Positions 16,665 to 23,814 of a DNA stretch of 64,000 nucleotides are shown piece after piece. A model generated the notes under the pieces. That model had not been told where the DNA came from and made no database searches. It saw only the letters and a program-made list of their open reading frames with translations. Every line of letters starts with the position of its first letter. Positions within the stretch are counted from its first letter, which is position 1. The stretch is taken from assembly GCA_036265915.1 (NCBI GenBank), contig DATAOC010000043.1, positions 10,910 through 74,909 of the forward strand, read 5' to 3'. The translations under genes were made by a program, and so were the position numbers. Origin of the DNA: AR12 sp036265915. GTDB lineage: Bacteria > Methylomirabilota > Methylomirabilia > Rokubacteriales > CSP1-6.

Positions 16665-17327
16665 TCAGACGCGGCGCAGGCGCAGCTGCAGCAGCGAGGC
16701 CGCGTGGAGCCACAGCGCGAGCGGCACCAGGAAGCCCGGCAGCCAGATGTAGGGCGCGGTCGCGAGCAGCGCCGTCGACGGCTCCGTGACGAACAGTCGG
16801 TACGGCGTCGGCGCCGCGAGCTGGGCATGGAAGACGACGTTGGCGAGGATGGCGACACCGGCCGCGTTCCACACGATGGCGATCCACCGCGGCCACCGCC
16901 GTCGCGAGACGGCGAAGTAGCCGACGGGCAGCGCCGTGAGCCCGACCAGGATGTCGACGTTTCGGCCCTCGAACGTGATGAGGGTCGGGACGCGTCCCTG
17001 GGCCGCCAGCGCGAAGAGAATCAGCTCCATGACGACCCGGAAGCTCTGGGTGTAGACGAGCCAGGCCGGGGGAGTGACGGCCAGGTAGTGTCGGGTGCCG
17101 TGGGTGGGCAGCAGCAGGAGACCCACGACGAGCGGGAAGACGAGCGCGAGCGCCACCCGCGGCGGCATCGCGGTGAAGTCCAGGAAGAACCCCCGGTACG
17201 CGAGCACGGCCAGCAGCACGAGCCAGCCCGCCAGCGCCACGCTCACCCATCGCTGGCGCCGCCACGCGACCAGCGCGGCCAGGACGATCACGAGCACGGT
17301 GAAGACGGCGTCGACGAGGACTCGCAC
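16665..17327 (-). CDS. Hypothetical integral membrane protein
   Basis: About 220 residues with six or seven hydrophobic segments and short polar loops. It shows no family motif I can name; an RGFFLDFTAMPPRV loop and SFRVVMELILFALAAQGRVP are the most distinctive parts. The GTG at 17327 starts immediately before the first span. An upstream extension of the same frame covers the opposite strand of other genes and is not believed. Cotranscription with the 15875 gene is likely. Confidence 0.55.
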   Translation of the reverse strand: MRVLVDAVFTVLVIVLAALVAWRRQRWVSVALAGWLVLLAVLAYRGFFLDFTAMPPRVALALVFPLVVGLLLLPTHGTRHYLAVTPPAWLVYTQSFRVVMELILFALAAQGRVPTLITFEGRNVDILVGLTALPVGYFAVSRRRWPRWIAIVWNAAGVAILANVVFHAQLAAPTPYRLFVTEPSTALLATAPYIWLPGFLVPLALWLHAASLLQLRLRRV

Positions 17328-17359
17328 GCCGCGATCGTACACGAGCGGGGCGGGAAGGG

Positions 17360-17388
17360 CCGCGGAGCGCCCGAGCGGCGCTCCGCGG
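17360..17388 (-). terminator. Hairpin after the SWIB-like micro-gene
   Basis: A perfect 11-bp stem (CCGCGGAGCGC with its complement) and a 7-nt loop lie 10 nt beyond the stop of the 17399 gene on the minus strand. Confidence 0.65.
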
Positions 17389-17398
17389 AGGCCGGGGG

Positions 17399-17554
17399 CT
17401 ACTTCGACGCGAGACGGTGCTTCTTGATGTACGCCCAGAGCCGCTTCGTCATCTCGGCGGGCCCGATCGGCTTGCTGCCCATGATCGACTCCAGTGAATC
17501 GTCGCAGCCGCTGAACTTCACCGCGTAGCCACCGAAATTCTTCTTGCCGGCCAT
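17399..17554 (-). CDS. 51-residue SWIB/MDM2-like micro-protein (truncated domain)
   Basis: Short frame beginning MAGKKNFGGYAVKFSG. The second half, IMGSKPIGPAEMTKRLWAYIKKHRL, matches the core of bacterial SWIB domains (I-x-G-x-x-P-x-x-R/A-x-x-x-x-x-x-LW-x-YIKKH), which bind chromatin- or DNA-associated partners. It stops just where the usual QDPKNKR and final helix would begin, so the fold is incomplete by normal standards. GGGAGG lies 6 nt before the ATG and a terminator follows, so it looks like a real, independent gene. Confidence 0.65.
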   Translation of the reverse strand: MAGKKNFGGYAVKFSGCDDSLESIMGSKPIGPAEMTKRLWAYIKKHRLASK

Positions 17555-17671
17555 CCGTCACCTCCCGGAAGATTTGCGCCTGCCAGCGCGGCCCTACTCT
17601 CTCACTGCGTGCCGGCTCCGCCCAACTTTTCCGGCGCGCTGTCAGCGGCCCACGCCGCGCTCCGCTCGCGG

Positions 17672-17700
17672 TTGACAGCGTTCCGGCCGCCGCATACGTT
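17672..17700 (+). promoter_or_regulatory. Sigma-70 promoter of the flavoprotein gene
   Basis: TTGACA (17672-17677), exactly 17 bp, TACGTT (17695-17700), 31 nt upstream of the ATG at 17731, with GAGGAGG in between. This is the best -35 box noted in the window. Confidence 0.75.
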
Positions 17701-17730
17701 ACGCAGCACCACGCTTGCGAGGAGGTTTCG

Positions 17731-19203
17731 ATGTCGTGGGACGTCGTGGTCGTCGGCGGCGGCAATGCCGCGCTCTGCGCCGCCCTCTCGGCGCGGGAGG
17801 CGGGCGCCCGTACGCTCGTGCTCGAGAAGGCGCCGGAGGCGTGGCGCGGCGGCAACGGCTTCTTCACCGCCGGTGGCTTCCGGTTCGCGTTCAAGTCCTT
17901 CGACGAGCTACGGTCGATCGTCGGCGACATGGCCGACGAGGAAGCCGCCGCCATGGAGGTGGACCCGTACACCGAGGACGCGTACTACGACGACCTCATG
18001 CGCGTGACCGAGGACCTCGCCGATCCCGACATGGCGCTGACGCTCGTCCGCGAGTCGCAGCCGACGATGCGGTGGATGCGCGAGCGGGGCATCCGCTGGA
18101 TCCCGATGTTCGGCCGCCAGGCCTACAAGGTCGGCGGCAAGTTCCGCTTCTGGGGCGGGCTCGTGCTCGAGGCGGTCGGCGGCGGGCCCGGCCTCATCGA
18201 CATGGAATACGCGTCCGCCGCCAAGGCCGGCATCGACGTCCGCTTCGACACGAAGGCGATGCGTCTGACCACTGACGACCGCGGCCGTGTCGTCGGCGTC
18301 GTCGTGCGCACGGCGCAGGGCACCGAGACGATCGACGCCCGCGCGGTGGTCCTGGCCTCCGGTGGCTTCGAGGCGAATCCCGAGATGCGCACGCGCTACC
18401 TCGGTCCGAACTGGGACCTCGCGCGCGTGCGCGGCACGCCGTACAACACCGGCGATGGCATCCGCATGGCGCTCGACATCGGCGCCCAGCCGTGGGGCCA
18501 CTGGAGCGGCTGTCACTCCGTGCAGTGGGACTACAACGCCCCCTGGCACGGTGACCGCAAGGTCGGCGACAACTTCCAGAAGCACAGCTATCCGCTGGGC
18601 CTCATCGTCAACATCCGCGGCCAGCGCTTCGTGGACGAGGGCGCGGACTTCCGGAACTACACGTACGTGAAGTACGGGCGCGCCGTCATCGAGCAGCCGC
18701 GCCGCGCCGCCTTCCAGATCTTCGACCAGAAGGTGCTCGGCCTGCTCCGCGAGGAGTACCGGATCCGCGAGGTCACCAAGGCGGAGGACGCGACGCTCGA
18801 GGGGCTGGCGCGCAAGCTCGAGATCGACGCGGCGGGCTTCGTCGACACGATCACGAAGTACAACGCTGCCGTCCAGCCGGGGACGTTCAATCCCGCCGTG
18901 AAGGACGGCAAGGGCACCCGCGGCATCACACCACCCAAGAGCAACTGGGCCCAGCCGCTCGACACGCCGCCATACGTCGGCTTCGCCGTCACCACCGGCA
19001 TCACGTTCACCTTCGGCGGCCTGCGCATCACGCCGGACGGTCAGGTGGTGGACCTCGAGCAGCGTCCGATTCCCGGCCTGTTCGCAGCCGGCGAGCTGGT
19101 CGGGGGACTCTTCTATCAGAACTATCCCGGCGGGGCAGGCCTCATGGCCGGCTCGGTCTTCGGGCGCATCGCCGGCCGCTCCGCCGCGCGCGCCCCGAAG
19201 TAG
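17731..19203 (+). CDS. FAD-dependent tricarballylate dehydrogenase-like flavoprotein (TcuA family)
   Basis: A 490-residue flavoprotein of the fumarate reductase/succinate dehydrogenase superfamily. FAD binds the N-terminal VVVVGGGNAALCAAL and the C-terminal GLFAAGELVGGLFYQNYPGGAGL. The layout (no KstD-type motif, GGNGFFTAGGFRF after the dinucleotide fold) is closest to TcuA, which oxidises tricarballylate; other 3-ketosteroid or fumarate-type substrates remain possible. TcuB and the citrate-type transporter TcuC are absent nearby. Start fixed by GAGGAGG. A strong sigma-70 promoter stands upstream. Confidence 0.82.
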   Translation: MSWDVVVVGGGNAALCAALSAREAGARTLVLEKAPEAWRGGNGFFTAGGFRFAFKSFDELRSIVGDMADEEAAAMEVDPYTEDAYYDDLMRVTEDLADPDMALTLVRESQPTMRWMRERGIRWIPMFGRQAYKVGGKFRFWGGLVLEAVGGGPGLIDMEYASAAKAGIDVRFDTKAMRLTTDDRGRVVGVVVRTAQGTETIDARAVVLASGGFEANPEMRTRYLGPNWDLARVRGTPYNTGDGIRMALDIGAQPWGHWSGCHSVQWDYNAPWHGDRKVGDNFQKHSYPLGLIVNIRGQRFVDEGADFRNYTYVKYGRAVIEQPRRAAFQIFDQKVLGLLREEYRIREVTKAEDATLEGLARKLEIDAAGFVDTITKYNAAVQPGTFNPAVKDGKGTRGITPPKSNWAQPLDTPPYVGFAVTTGITFTFGGLRITPDGQVVDLEQRPIPGLFAAGELVGGLFYQNYPGGAGLMAGSVFGRIAGRSAARAPK

Positions 19204-19219
19204 CGCCGCCGGGCGAGGC

Positions 19220-20851
19220 TCAGTCGAACGGGGAGACCGCGAGCGCCGCGTGGGCGGCGTCGAGGAACCATTCGGGCAGCAGCGGGCGGTAGTGCTGCAG
19301 GAAGCGCCCGAGCTGCGCGTCCAGCACGTAGGTGATGCCGAAGTCCTCCGCGTGGCGGCACGCCCGACCGTAGGTCTGCAGCAGCGCCTTGGCCGTCTCG
19401 ATCGCGTACCAGCGCGGGTCGCGCGCGCGGCGGGCGGCGGTCCACGGGTCGCCGAGGTCGGGATACGGCATCTTCGTGATGACCTGAAAGCGCAGCAGGT
19501 CGTCCGGAAGATCCACGCCCTCGCGCAGTGACGGCGACAGCAGCACGGTCGGCTGCGGAGAGGCGCGATGCTGCTCCAGCGCCCGCGCCTTCGCCTCGGA
19601 CGACTCGACGAAGATCAGACGACGCGCATCGGCCGGCGCCCGGCGTGCGAGGTCGGCCATCAGCCGGCGCGCCACCGCGTACGAGGCCACGTGGAGCACG
19701 CCCTTGTCGTCCGGATGCGCGGCGAGGATGGCGGCGATCTCGGCGAAGAGCTGCGGCTCCTGCTCGGCCTGCCGCGCCCGCGACAGCGCGGCCACCGGGC
19801 GATACACGAGCGGCCGCTGCTCGAGCGCGAACGGCGAGGCGGCGCCGAAGCTGCGCACGTCGTCTCGCTCGACGCCGAGCGACTCGGCGAGCGCGCCCGC
19901 GGGGCCGAGATAGGCGGACGACAGCACGACGATCTCCGCGCTTTCCGCCAGCAGCTCGCGTGTCTGCGGGACCACCGACAGTGGAACCAGCTCGAATGTC
20001 GCGGCCGGCTCGGGCGGATAGCGGACGACCCATTCCTCGGCGTCGCCGTGGACGAAATCGCGGAGCCGCGCCAGCGCGCCATCGAGCGCGTCGCGCTGCT
20101 CCATCAGCACGACTTCCTCGCGCGATGGCGGCGCCTCGAGGAAGATCTCCGGCTCGACTTCGGGCGGGTGGAGGTGCTCCAGCGCGCGCACGATCACGGC
20201 CAGATCGCCCTCGAGGCGCTCGGCGTGGGCGCCGAGCAGCTCGCGATAGTCGTCGGCGCTCGCCAGGTGCGGCAGCGGCGCGCCGAACCACTCCTTCATC
20301 TCGGCCGACGAGAACCGCACCGTATAGACGTTGACGAGCTGCGCCTCGAGATTGTGCGCCTCGTCGATGACGAGCAGCCGGCGTCGGCGCAGCTGCTCGG
20401 CGTGCCAGTGGCGGAGCGTGGCGAAGTACCAGGTGTTCGTGCAGAAGATCGGCCCGGCCAGCGCGGCCGCCTTGGCGCGCGCGTAGGGGCACTGACAGAC
20501 GGGCCCGCGCGGCCGCCGGCACACGCCCTGGGACGTCGGCACCGGCACCGCGTACCGCTCGCACACGTAGTTGTCGCGGCCCTTCACGAGCTGTAGCCGG
20601 TCGCCGAACTCGCGCTCGTACTGGTCTTGCAGCAGCTTTTGCGACGTGAGCAGGTAGGCGTCCTCGCTCCAGGCGGCCAGCGTCATCGCCAGGTGGCTCT
20701 TGCCCACGCCGGGCGGCGCCTCCAGGGCCAGGATGTGGGGCCCCGGCGCGTCGGCGTCGATGTCGGTGAGGGCGCGGTCGAGCAGATCGAGCAGGCGCGC
20801 CTGCTCGGGACGCGCGGTCGCGCCGGCGGGGAAGTGCTCCCGGAGCGTCAT
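19220..20851 (-). CDS. DinG/XPD-like ATP-dependent helicase with Fe-S cysteines
   Basis: A 543-residue superfamily-2 helicase. Walker A is APPGVGKS (Lys51) and the DEAH box is VIDEAHN. Between them four cysteines, Cys97, Cys111, Cys119 and Cys121, are spaced as in the 4Fe-4S domain of XPD/DinG. Motif VI is QTYGRACRHAEDFG. Such enzymes unwind DNA or R-loops in repair. The ATG at 20851 comes 4 nt after the stop of the preceding small gene; an upstream in-frame start lies inside that gene and is less likely. Confidence 0.88.
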   Translation of the reverse strand: MTLREHFPAGATARPEQARLLDLLDRALTDIDADAPGPHILALEAPPGVGKSHLAMTLAAWSEDAYLLTSQKLLQDQYEREFGDRLQLVKGRDNYVCERYAVPVPTSQGVCRRPRGPVCQCPYARAKAAALAGPIFCTNTWYFATLRHWHAEQLRRRRLLVIDEAHNLEAQLVNVYTVRFSSAEMKEWFGAPLPHLASADDYRELLGAHAERLEGDLAVIVRALEHLHPPEVEPEIFLEAPPSREEVVLMEQRDALDGALARLRDFVHGDAEEWVVRYPPEPAATFELVPLSVVPQTRELLAESAEIVVLSSAYLGPAGALAESLGVERDDVRSFGAASPFALEQRPLVYRPVAALSRARQAEQEPQLFAEIAAILAAHPDDKGVLHVASYAVARRLMADLARRAPADARRLIFVESSEAKARALEQHRASPQPTVLLSPSLREGVDLPDDLLRFQVITKMPYPDLGDPWTAARRARDPRWYAIETAKALLQTYGRACRHAEDFGITYVLDAQLGRFLQHYRPLLPEWFLDAAHAALAVSPFD

Positions 20852-20855
20852 CCGC

Positions 20856-21281
20856 TCACTCCGCGCCGAGGGCATCCAGCTCCGCGCGGGCCTTGCGGCG
20901 CTCCTCGAGAAGCGCGGTGAGGCGCGAGATCGCGCGCCGGTATTCCTCGATGGTCGTCCGATCACGATCGTCGAGGAAGTCCAGGAACGCGCGCGTGTCG
21001 GCCACGTACTGCCGCCGCGCCGCGCGAAGCTGCGGCAGCGTCAGCGCGCGCAGCTCGGGCCCGCCGCTGCGGTAGCGGTCCTGTGCGCGCTGGAGGTCGG
21101 CGATGCTGCGGTCCCGTGCGTCACGCAGCTTCAAGAACCGCGCGAAGGCGTCGGGGTCCGTGCGCCGCAGCATGTCGGCGAAGCTGTCGGCGGCGGCGTC
21201 CGGCGGCGCCGGCGTCTGCGCGCCGGCGGCCGGCGCGAGAAGCGCCAGCGCGAGCGCGGCCCCGGCGAGACGGCGCGTCAC
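20856..21281 (-). CDS. Hypothetical secreted helical protein
   Basis: A 141-residue protein with a Sec signal peptide (residues 1 to about 22, cleaved after AGA). The mature part is charged and predicted helical, with heptad-like stretches (RDARDRSIADLQRAQDRY, RRAISRLTALLEERRKARAEL) suggesting a coiled coil. No family recognised. Starts with GTG. The helicase ATG follows 4 nt after its stop, implying cotranscription, although an exported protein and a helicase have no obvious shared task. Confidence 0.55.
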   Translation of the reverse strand: MTRRLAGAALALALLAPAAGAQTPAPPDAAADSFADMLRRTDPDAFARFLKLRDARDRSIADLQRAQDRYRSGGPELRALTLPQLRAARRQYVADTRAFLDFLDDRDRTTIEEYRRAISRLTALLEERRKARAELDALGAE

Positions 21282-21346
21282 CGCCCGTCCGCGTGCACAG
21301 GGCGGCCGGCGTGTTCGGCAGCCATCGAATGAGTCTACTATGAGGC

Positions 21347-21772
21347 ATGGCGGAGCCTACGCGCGCACGACCCGTGGTCCAGTTCTCCGCCGGCGGGCTC
21401 GTGGTCGACGAGCGGGGCCGCATCCTGCTGATCCGCGCGCGCGACCTGCGCAACCAGCCCGTGTGGACGCTGCCGAAGGGCGCCCTCAATCCCGGCGAGT
21501 CGAGCGCCGATGCCGCGGTCCGCGAAGTCCGCGAGGAGACGGGCTGGCGCTGCGAGGTCGTGCGCGAGCTGACCGCCGTCACCTACTGGTTCCAGCGCGG
21601 GGGCCAGCGATTCCGCAAGACGGTGCGCTGGTACCTCATGCGGCCGGTGGAGAAGGAAGGCGAGCACGACCACGAGGTCGACGAGGTCCTGTGGGCCGAC
21701 GCCGACGACGCCCGCGCCCGCCTCCGCTACGACTCGGACCTCAAGCTGCTCGCGAGCCTCCAGGCCAGCTAG
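21347..21772 (+). CDS. Nudix hydrolase
   Basis: A 141-residue single-domain Nudix enzyme. The Nudix box is complete: GALNPGESSADAAVREVREE followed by TGW, with the Mg-binding REVREE. LPKG just before it suits diadenosine polyphosphate or nucleotide pyrophosphatase subgroups. TACTAT ends 5 nt before the ATG and there is no ribosome site, so the message may be leaderless. Its 3' end overlaps the convergent amidohydrolase by 4 nt. Confidence 0.9.
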   Translation: MAEPTRARPVVQFSAGGLVVDERGRILLIRARDLRNQPVWTLPKGALNPGESSADAAVREVREETGWRCEVVRELTAVTYWFQRGGQRFRKTVRWYLMRPVEKEGEHDHEVDEVLWADADDARARLRYDSDLKLLASLQAS

Positions 21773-22581
21773 GGCGCCGGGAACAAGCGGTCGCCGTTCT
21801 TGTGGGCGATCTGCTCGGCGACGTCGCGCGGCAGCTGCCCCAGCCACTGCTGCACGGCCGCCGTCGCCGGCCGCACGTCCTCCCAGCGGGAGGTCGTCCA
21901 CGTGTCGGTGCCCACCATGAACCGATCCGGCTTGCGCAGGAACAGCGCCTTCCACTCGGGGTCGAGCGTGCCGCCCGGCGCCACGTCGCTCCGGAGCGCC
22001 AGCTCGACCCACAGCATCGGGAACCGGTCGACGAGCCGGCCGACCGCGGCCGCGGTGGACGACATGCCGGCGTGCGCCCAGAGAATGCGCACGTCCGGAT
22101 AGCTGGTCAGCATCTTCTCGACGGTCGCCTCGTCGACGTGGCACTGCACGAAGAGCTTCTGCTGCGCGGCCAGCTCGGCGACGCGACGGAGCGTCGGCGC
22201 CGTGACGTCGGCCTCGCCGAAGTGCGCCTCGCCGATGCCGCGGTAGATACCGCGCCGCAGGCGCTCCTCGACATAGGCCGCCACCGCGGGATCGCGCGTC
22301 CACGAGCGCATGTCCTCCCGCGTCCGGTATGGCCGCAGGAACGGAACGATCCCGGCCGGCGCCTTCTCGTACAGCTTCACCGTGCCGTCGTCTGGCGTGC
22401 TGGACACGATGGCGCGCCGCACGCCGGCCTGCGCCAGGATCGACAGCGCGCGCTCGGGCGTGTACACGTCCCAGTCGGGGCGGCTGTAGTGGATATGCGC
22501 GTCGAAGATCGGCAGCTGCGCCGACGCCGGAACGGCCCACAGGCCGACGAGGATCAGGACGCCGAGCGCACGCGTGATCAT
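21769..22581 (-). CDS. Exported amidohydrolase-2 family protein
   Basis: A 270-residue metal-dependent hydrolase with a signal peptide (residues 1-21, ASA). The metal site begins with FDAHIHYS (H-x-H), then EAHFGE, QCHVDEAT, WAHAGMSS and the distal Asp in MVGTDTW. Amidohydrolase-2 members hydrolyse or decarboxylate small ring or carboxylate substrates; the export is less usual. TAGGAT lies 6 nt before the ATG without a ribosome site, another possible leaderless start. Confidence 0.82.
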   Translation of the reverse strand: MITRALGVLILVGLWAVPASAQLPIFDAHIHYSRPDWDVYTPERALSILAQAGVRRAIVSSTPDDGTVKLYEKAPAGIVPFLRPYRTREDMRSWTRDPAVAAYVEERLRRGIYRGIGEAHFGEADVTAPTLRRVAELAAQQKLFVQCHVDEATVEKMLTSYPDVRILWAHAGMSSTAAAVGRLVDRFPMLWVELALRSDVAPGGTLDPEWKALFLRKPDRFMVGTDTWTTSRWEDVRPATAAVQQWLGQLPRDVAEQIAHKNGDRLFPAP

Positions 22582-22598
22582 GCCGCGATCCTACACCG

Positions 22599-23294
22599 TC
22601 AGGCCGCTGGCCGGCAGCGACGACACGGGCGGTACCCGACCTCGAGCGCATCCGCCACCGACGCGAACACGATGCGGTTGGGCTCGCCGATGCGCTGCTC
22701 GTGGGGGCAGCCGCGGCGGCAGATGATGCGCGTGGTCGCGCAGCCGACCAGGGCGGGCGTCGTGCGCTCGAGCGCCAGCAGGCGCGTCTTGAGGGCGCCG
22801 CCGAACGCGTAGTGGCCCCACGTGCCGTCCCCACGCACCACGCGGTGGCAGGGCAGGAAGATCGGCACGGGGTTGGCCCCGAGCGCGTTACCGACGGCGC
22901 GCGCCGCCCGCGGGTGACCGATGCGTCGCGCCAGCTCGGCGTACGACGTGACGGCCCCGAACGGGATGTCGCGGGCCGCCGTCAGCACCCTCGCCTGGAA
23001 CTCCGGCACCTCGAGGTCCAGCGCGACGCCGAAGAAGGCACGGCGCCCGGCCAGGTAGTCGGTGAGCTCGGCGCGCGCCTGCTCCAGCACGCGGCGGCCG
23101 CCGGCGACGGCGACGTCGCGCCCGCGCCCGTAGGCCAGGCGCCGCACGCCGCGCTCGCTCGCCTCGATGGCGAAGCGGCCGGCCAGCTTCGACAGGTCGG
23201 GCGGTGGCGCCAGCTGCGTCAGCATCCGGCGCGCCAGGCGCTCCGGTGCGGCCGGCGCGAAATAGTCACGGAGTCGCGTATCGAGGCTGTCCAT
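22599..23294 (-). CDS. O6-alkylguanine-DNA alkyltransferase fused to a C-terminal Ada zinc domain
   Basis: A 231-residue repair protein. The N-terminal part holds the methyltransferase core (about 70-180): AVGNALGANPVP and the active-site LPCHRVV with Cys149. After it, residues 184-230 form an Ada-type zinc module: TTRIICRRGC (Cys192, Cys196) and GYRPCRRC (Cys224, Cys227). In Ada this module is N-terminal, its first Cys accepts methyl groups from phosphotriesters, and an AraC domain follows; here the order is reversed and the AraC domain is missing. AAGGAGA precedes ATG 23294, which is preferred to the GTG 15 nt upstream. Cotranscribed with the ECF sigma gene. Confidence 0.85.
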   Translation of the reverse strand: MDSLDTRLRDYFAPAAPERLARRMLTQLAPPPDLSKLAGRFAIEASERGVRRLAYGRGRDVAVAGGRRVLEQARAELTDYLAGRRAFFGVALDLEVPEFQARVLTAARDIPFGAVTSYAELARRIGHPRAARAVGNALGANPVPIFLPCHRVVRGDGTWGHYAFGGALKTRLLALERTTPALVGCATTRIICRRGCPHEQRIGEPNRIVFASVADALEVGYRPCRRCRPAA

Positions 23295-23305
23295 GCTCGT
23301 CTCCT

Positions 23306-23767
23306 TCACTCCTCAAGCGCGCGCTTGACGATCGCCTTGCCGCGTGCGAGCTGACTCTTCACCGTGTTCACCGAGATGCCGCGGACGGCCGCCAGCTCGC
23401 GATACGAGAGGCCGTCGACGTAATGCAGCGCCATGAGCAGTCGCGCCTCGCGCGGGACCGCGTCGAGCGCGCGCGCGAGGTCCAGGCGCTCCACGCCGCG
23501 CGCCGGTGTGGCGGCGTCCGTCTCGTCCAGCGTCGACGCCGGGCGCCGGCGCCGCAGCTCGTCGATGCACACGTTCGAGAGCGCGCGATAGAGCCACGTC
23601 GACACCGCCCAGCGCGGGGAGTACGTGGCCCGCGCCGCGAAGCACTTGGTCAGCGCGCGCTGCACGGCGTCCTCGGCATCCGCGCGGTGGCCGAGCATCC
23701 GGTAGGCCACCGCATAGAGGCGGCCCGCGTATTCCTCGGCCACCCTGGCGAACGTGCGCTCGTCCAT
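23306..23767 (-). CDS. ECF-family RNA polymerase sigma factor
   Basis: A 153-residue sigma factor with region 2 (LYAVAYRMLGHRADAEDAVQRAL, about 15-40) and region 4 (REARLLMALHYVDGLSYRELAAVRG, about 100-125, then VNTVKSQLARGK). No anti-sigma gene is adjacent. The next gene, 11 nt downstream, is the alkyltransferase. An ECF-type promoter sits 10 nt before the ATG and is shared with the MFS gene at 14112, suggesting autoregulation and a small regulon. The message would have almost no leader. Confidence 0.9.
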   Translation of the reverse strand: MDERTFARVAEEYAGRLYAVAYRMLGHRADAEDAVQRALTKCFAARATYSPRWAVSTWLYRALSNVCIDELRRRRPASTLDETDAATPARGVERLDLARALDAVPREARLLMALHYVDGLSYRELAAVRGISVNTVKSQLARGKAIVKRALEE

Positions 23768-23777
23768 GTTGCAGGGT

Positions 23778-23808
23778 TATACGGCGCGGCGTGCCGGAAG
23801 GGTGGAAC
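23778..23808 (-). promoter_or_regulatory. ECF-type promoter of the sigma gene
   Basis: Minus strand: GTTCCACCC (23808-23800), 16-bp spacer, CGTATA (23783-23778), matching 27 of 31 positions with 15358-15328. The spacer contains CGGCACGCCG, nearly palindromic. Probably read by the sigma factor it precedes. Confidence 0.65.
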
Positions 23809-23814
23809 GCGGGC

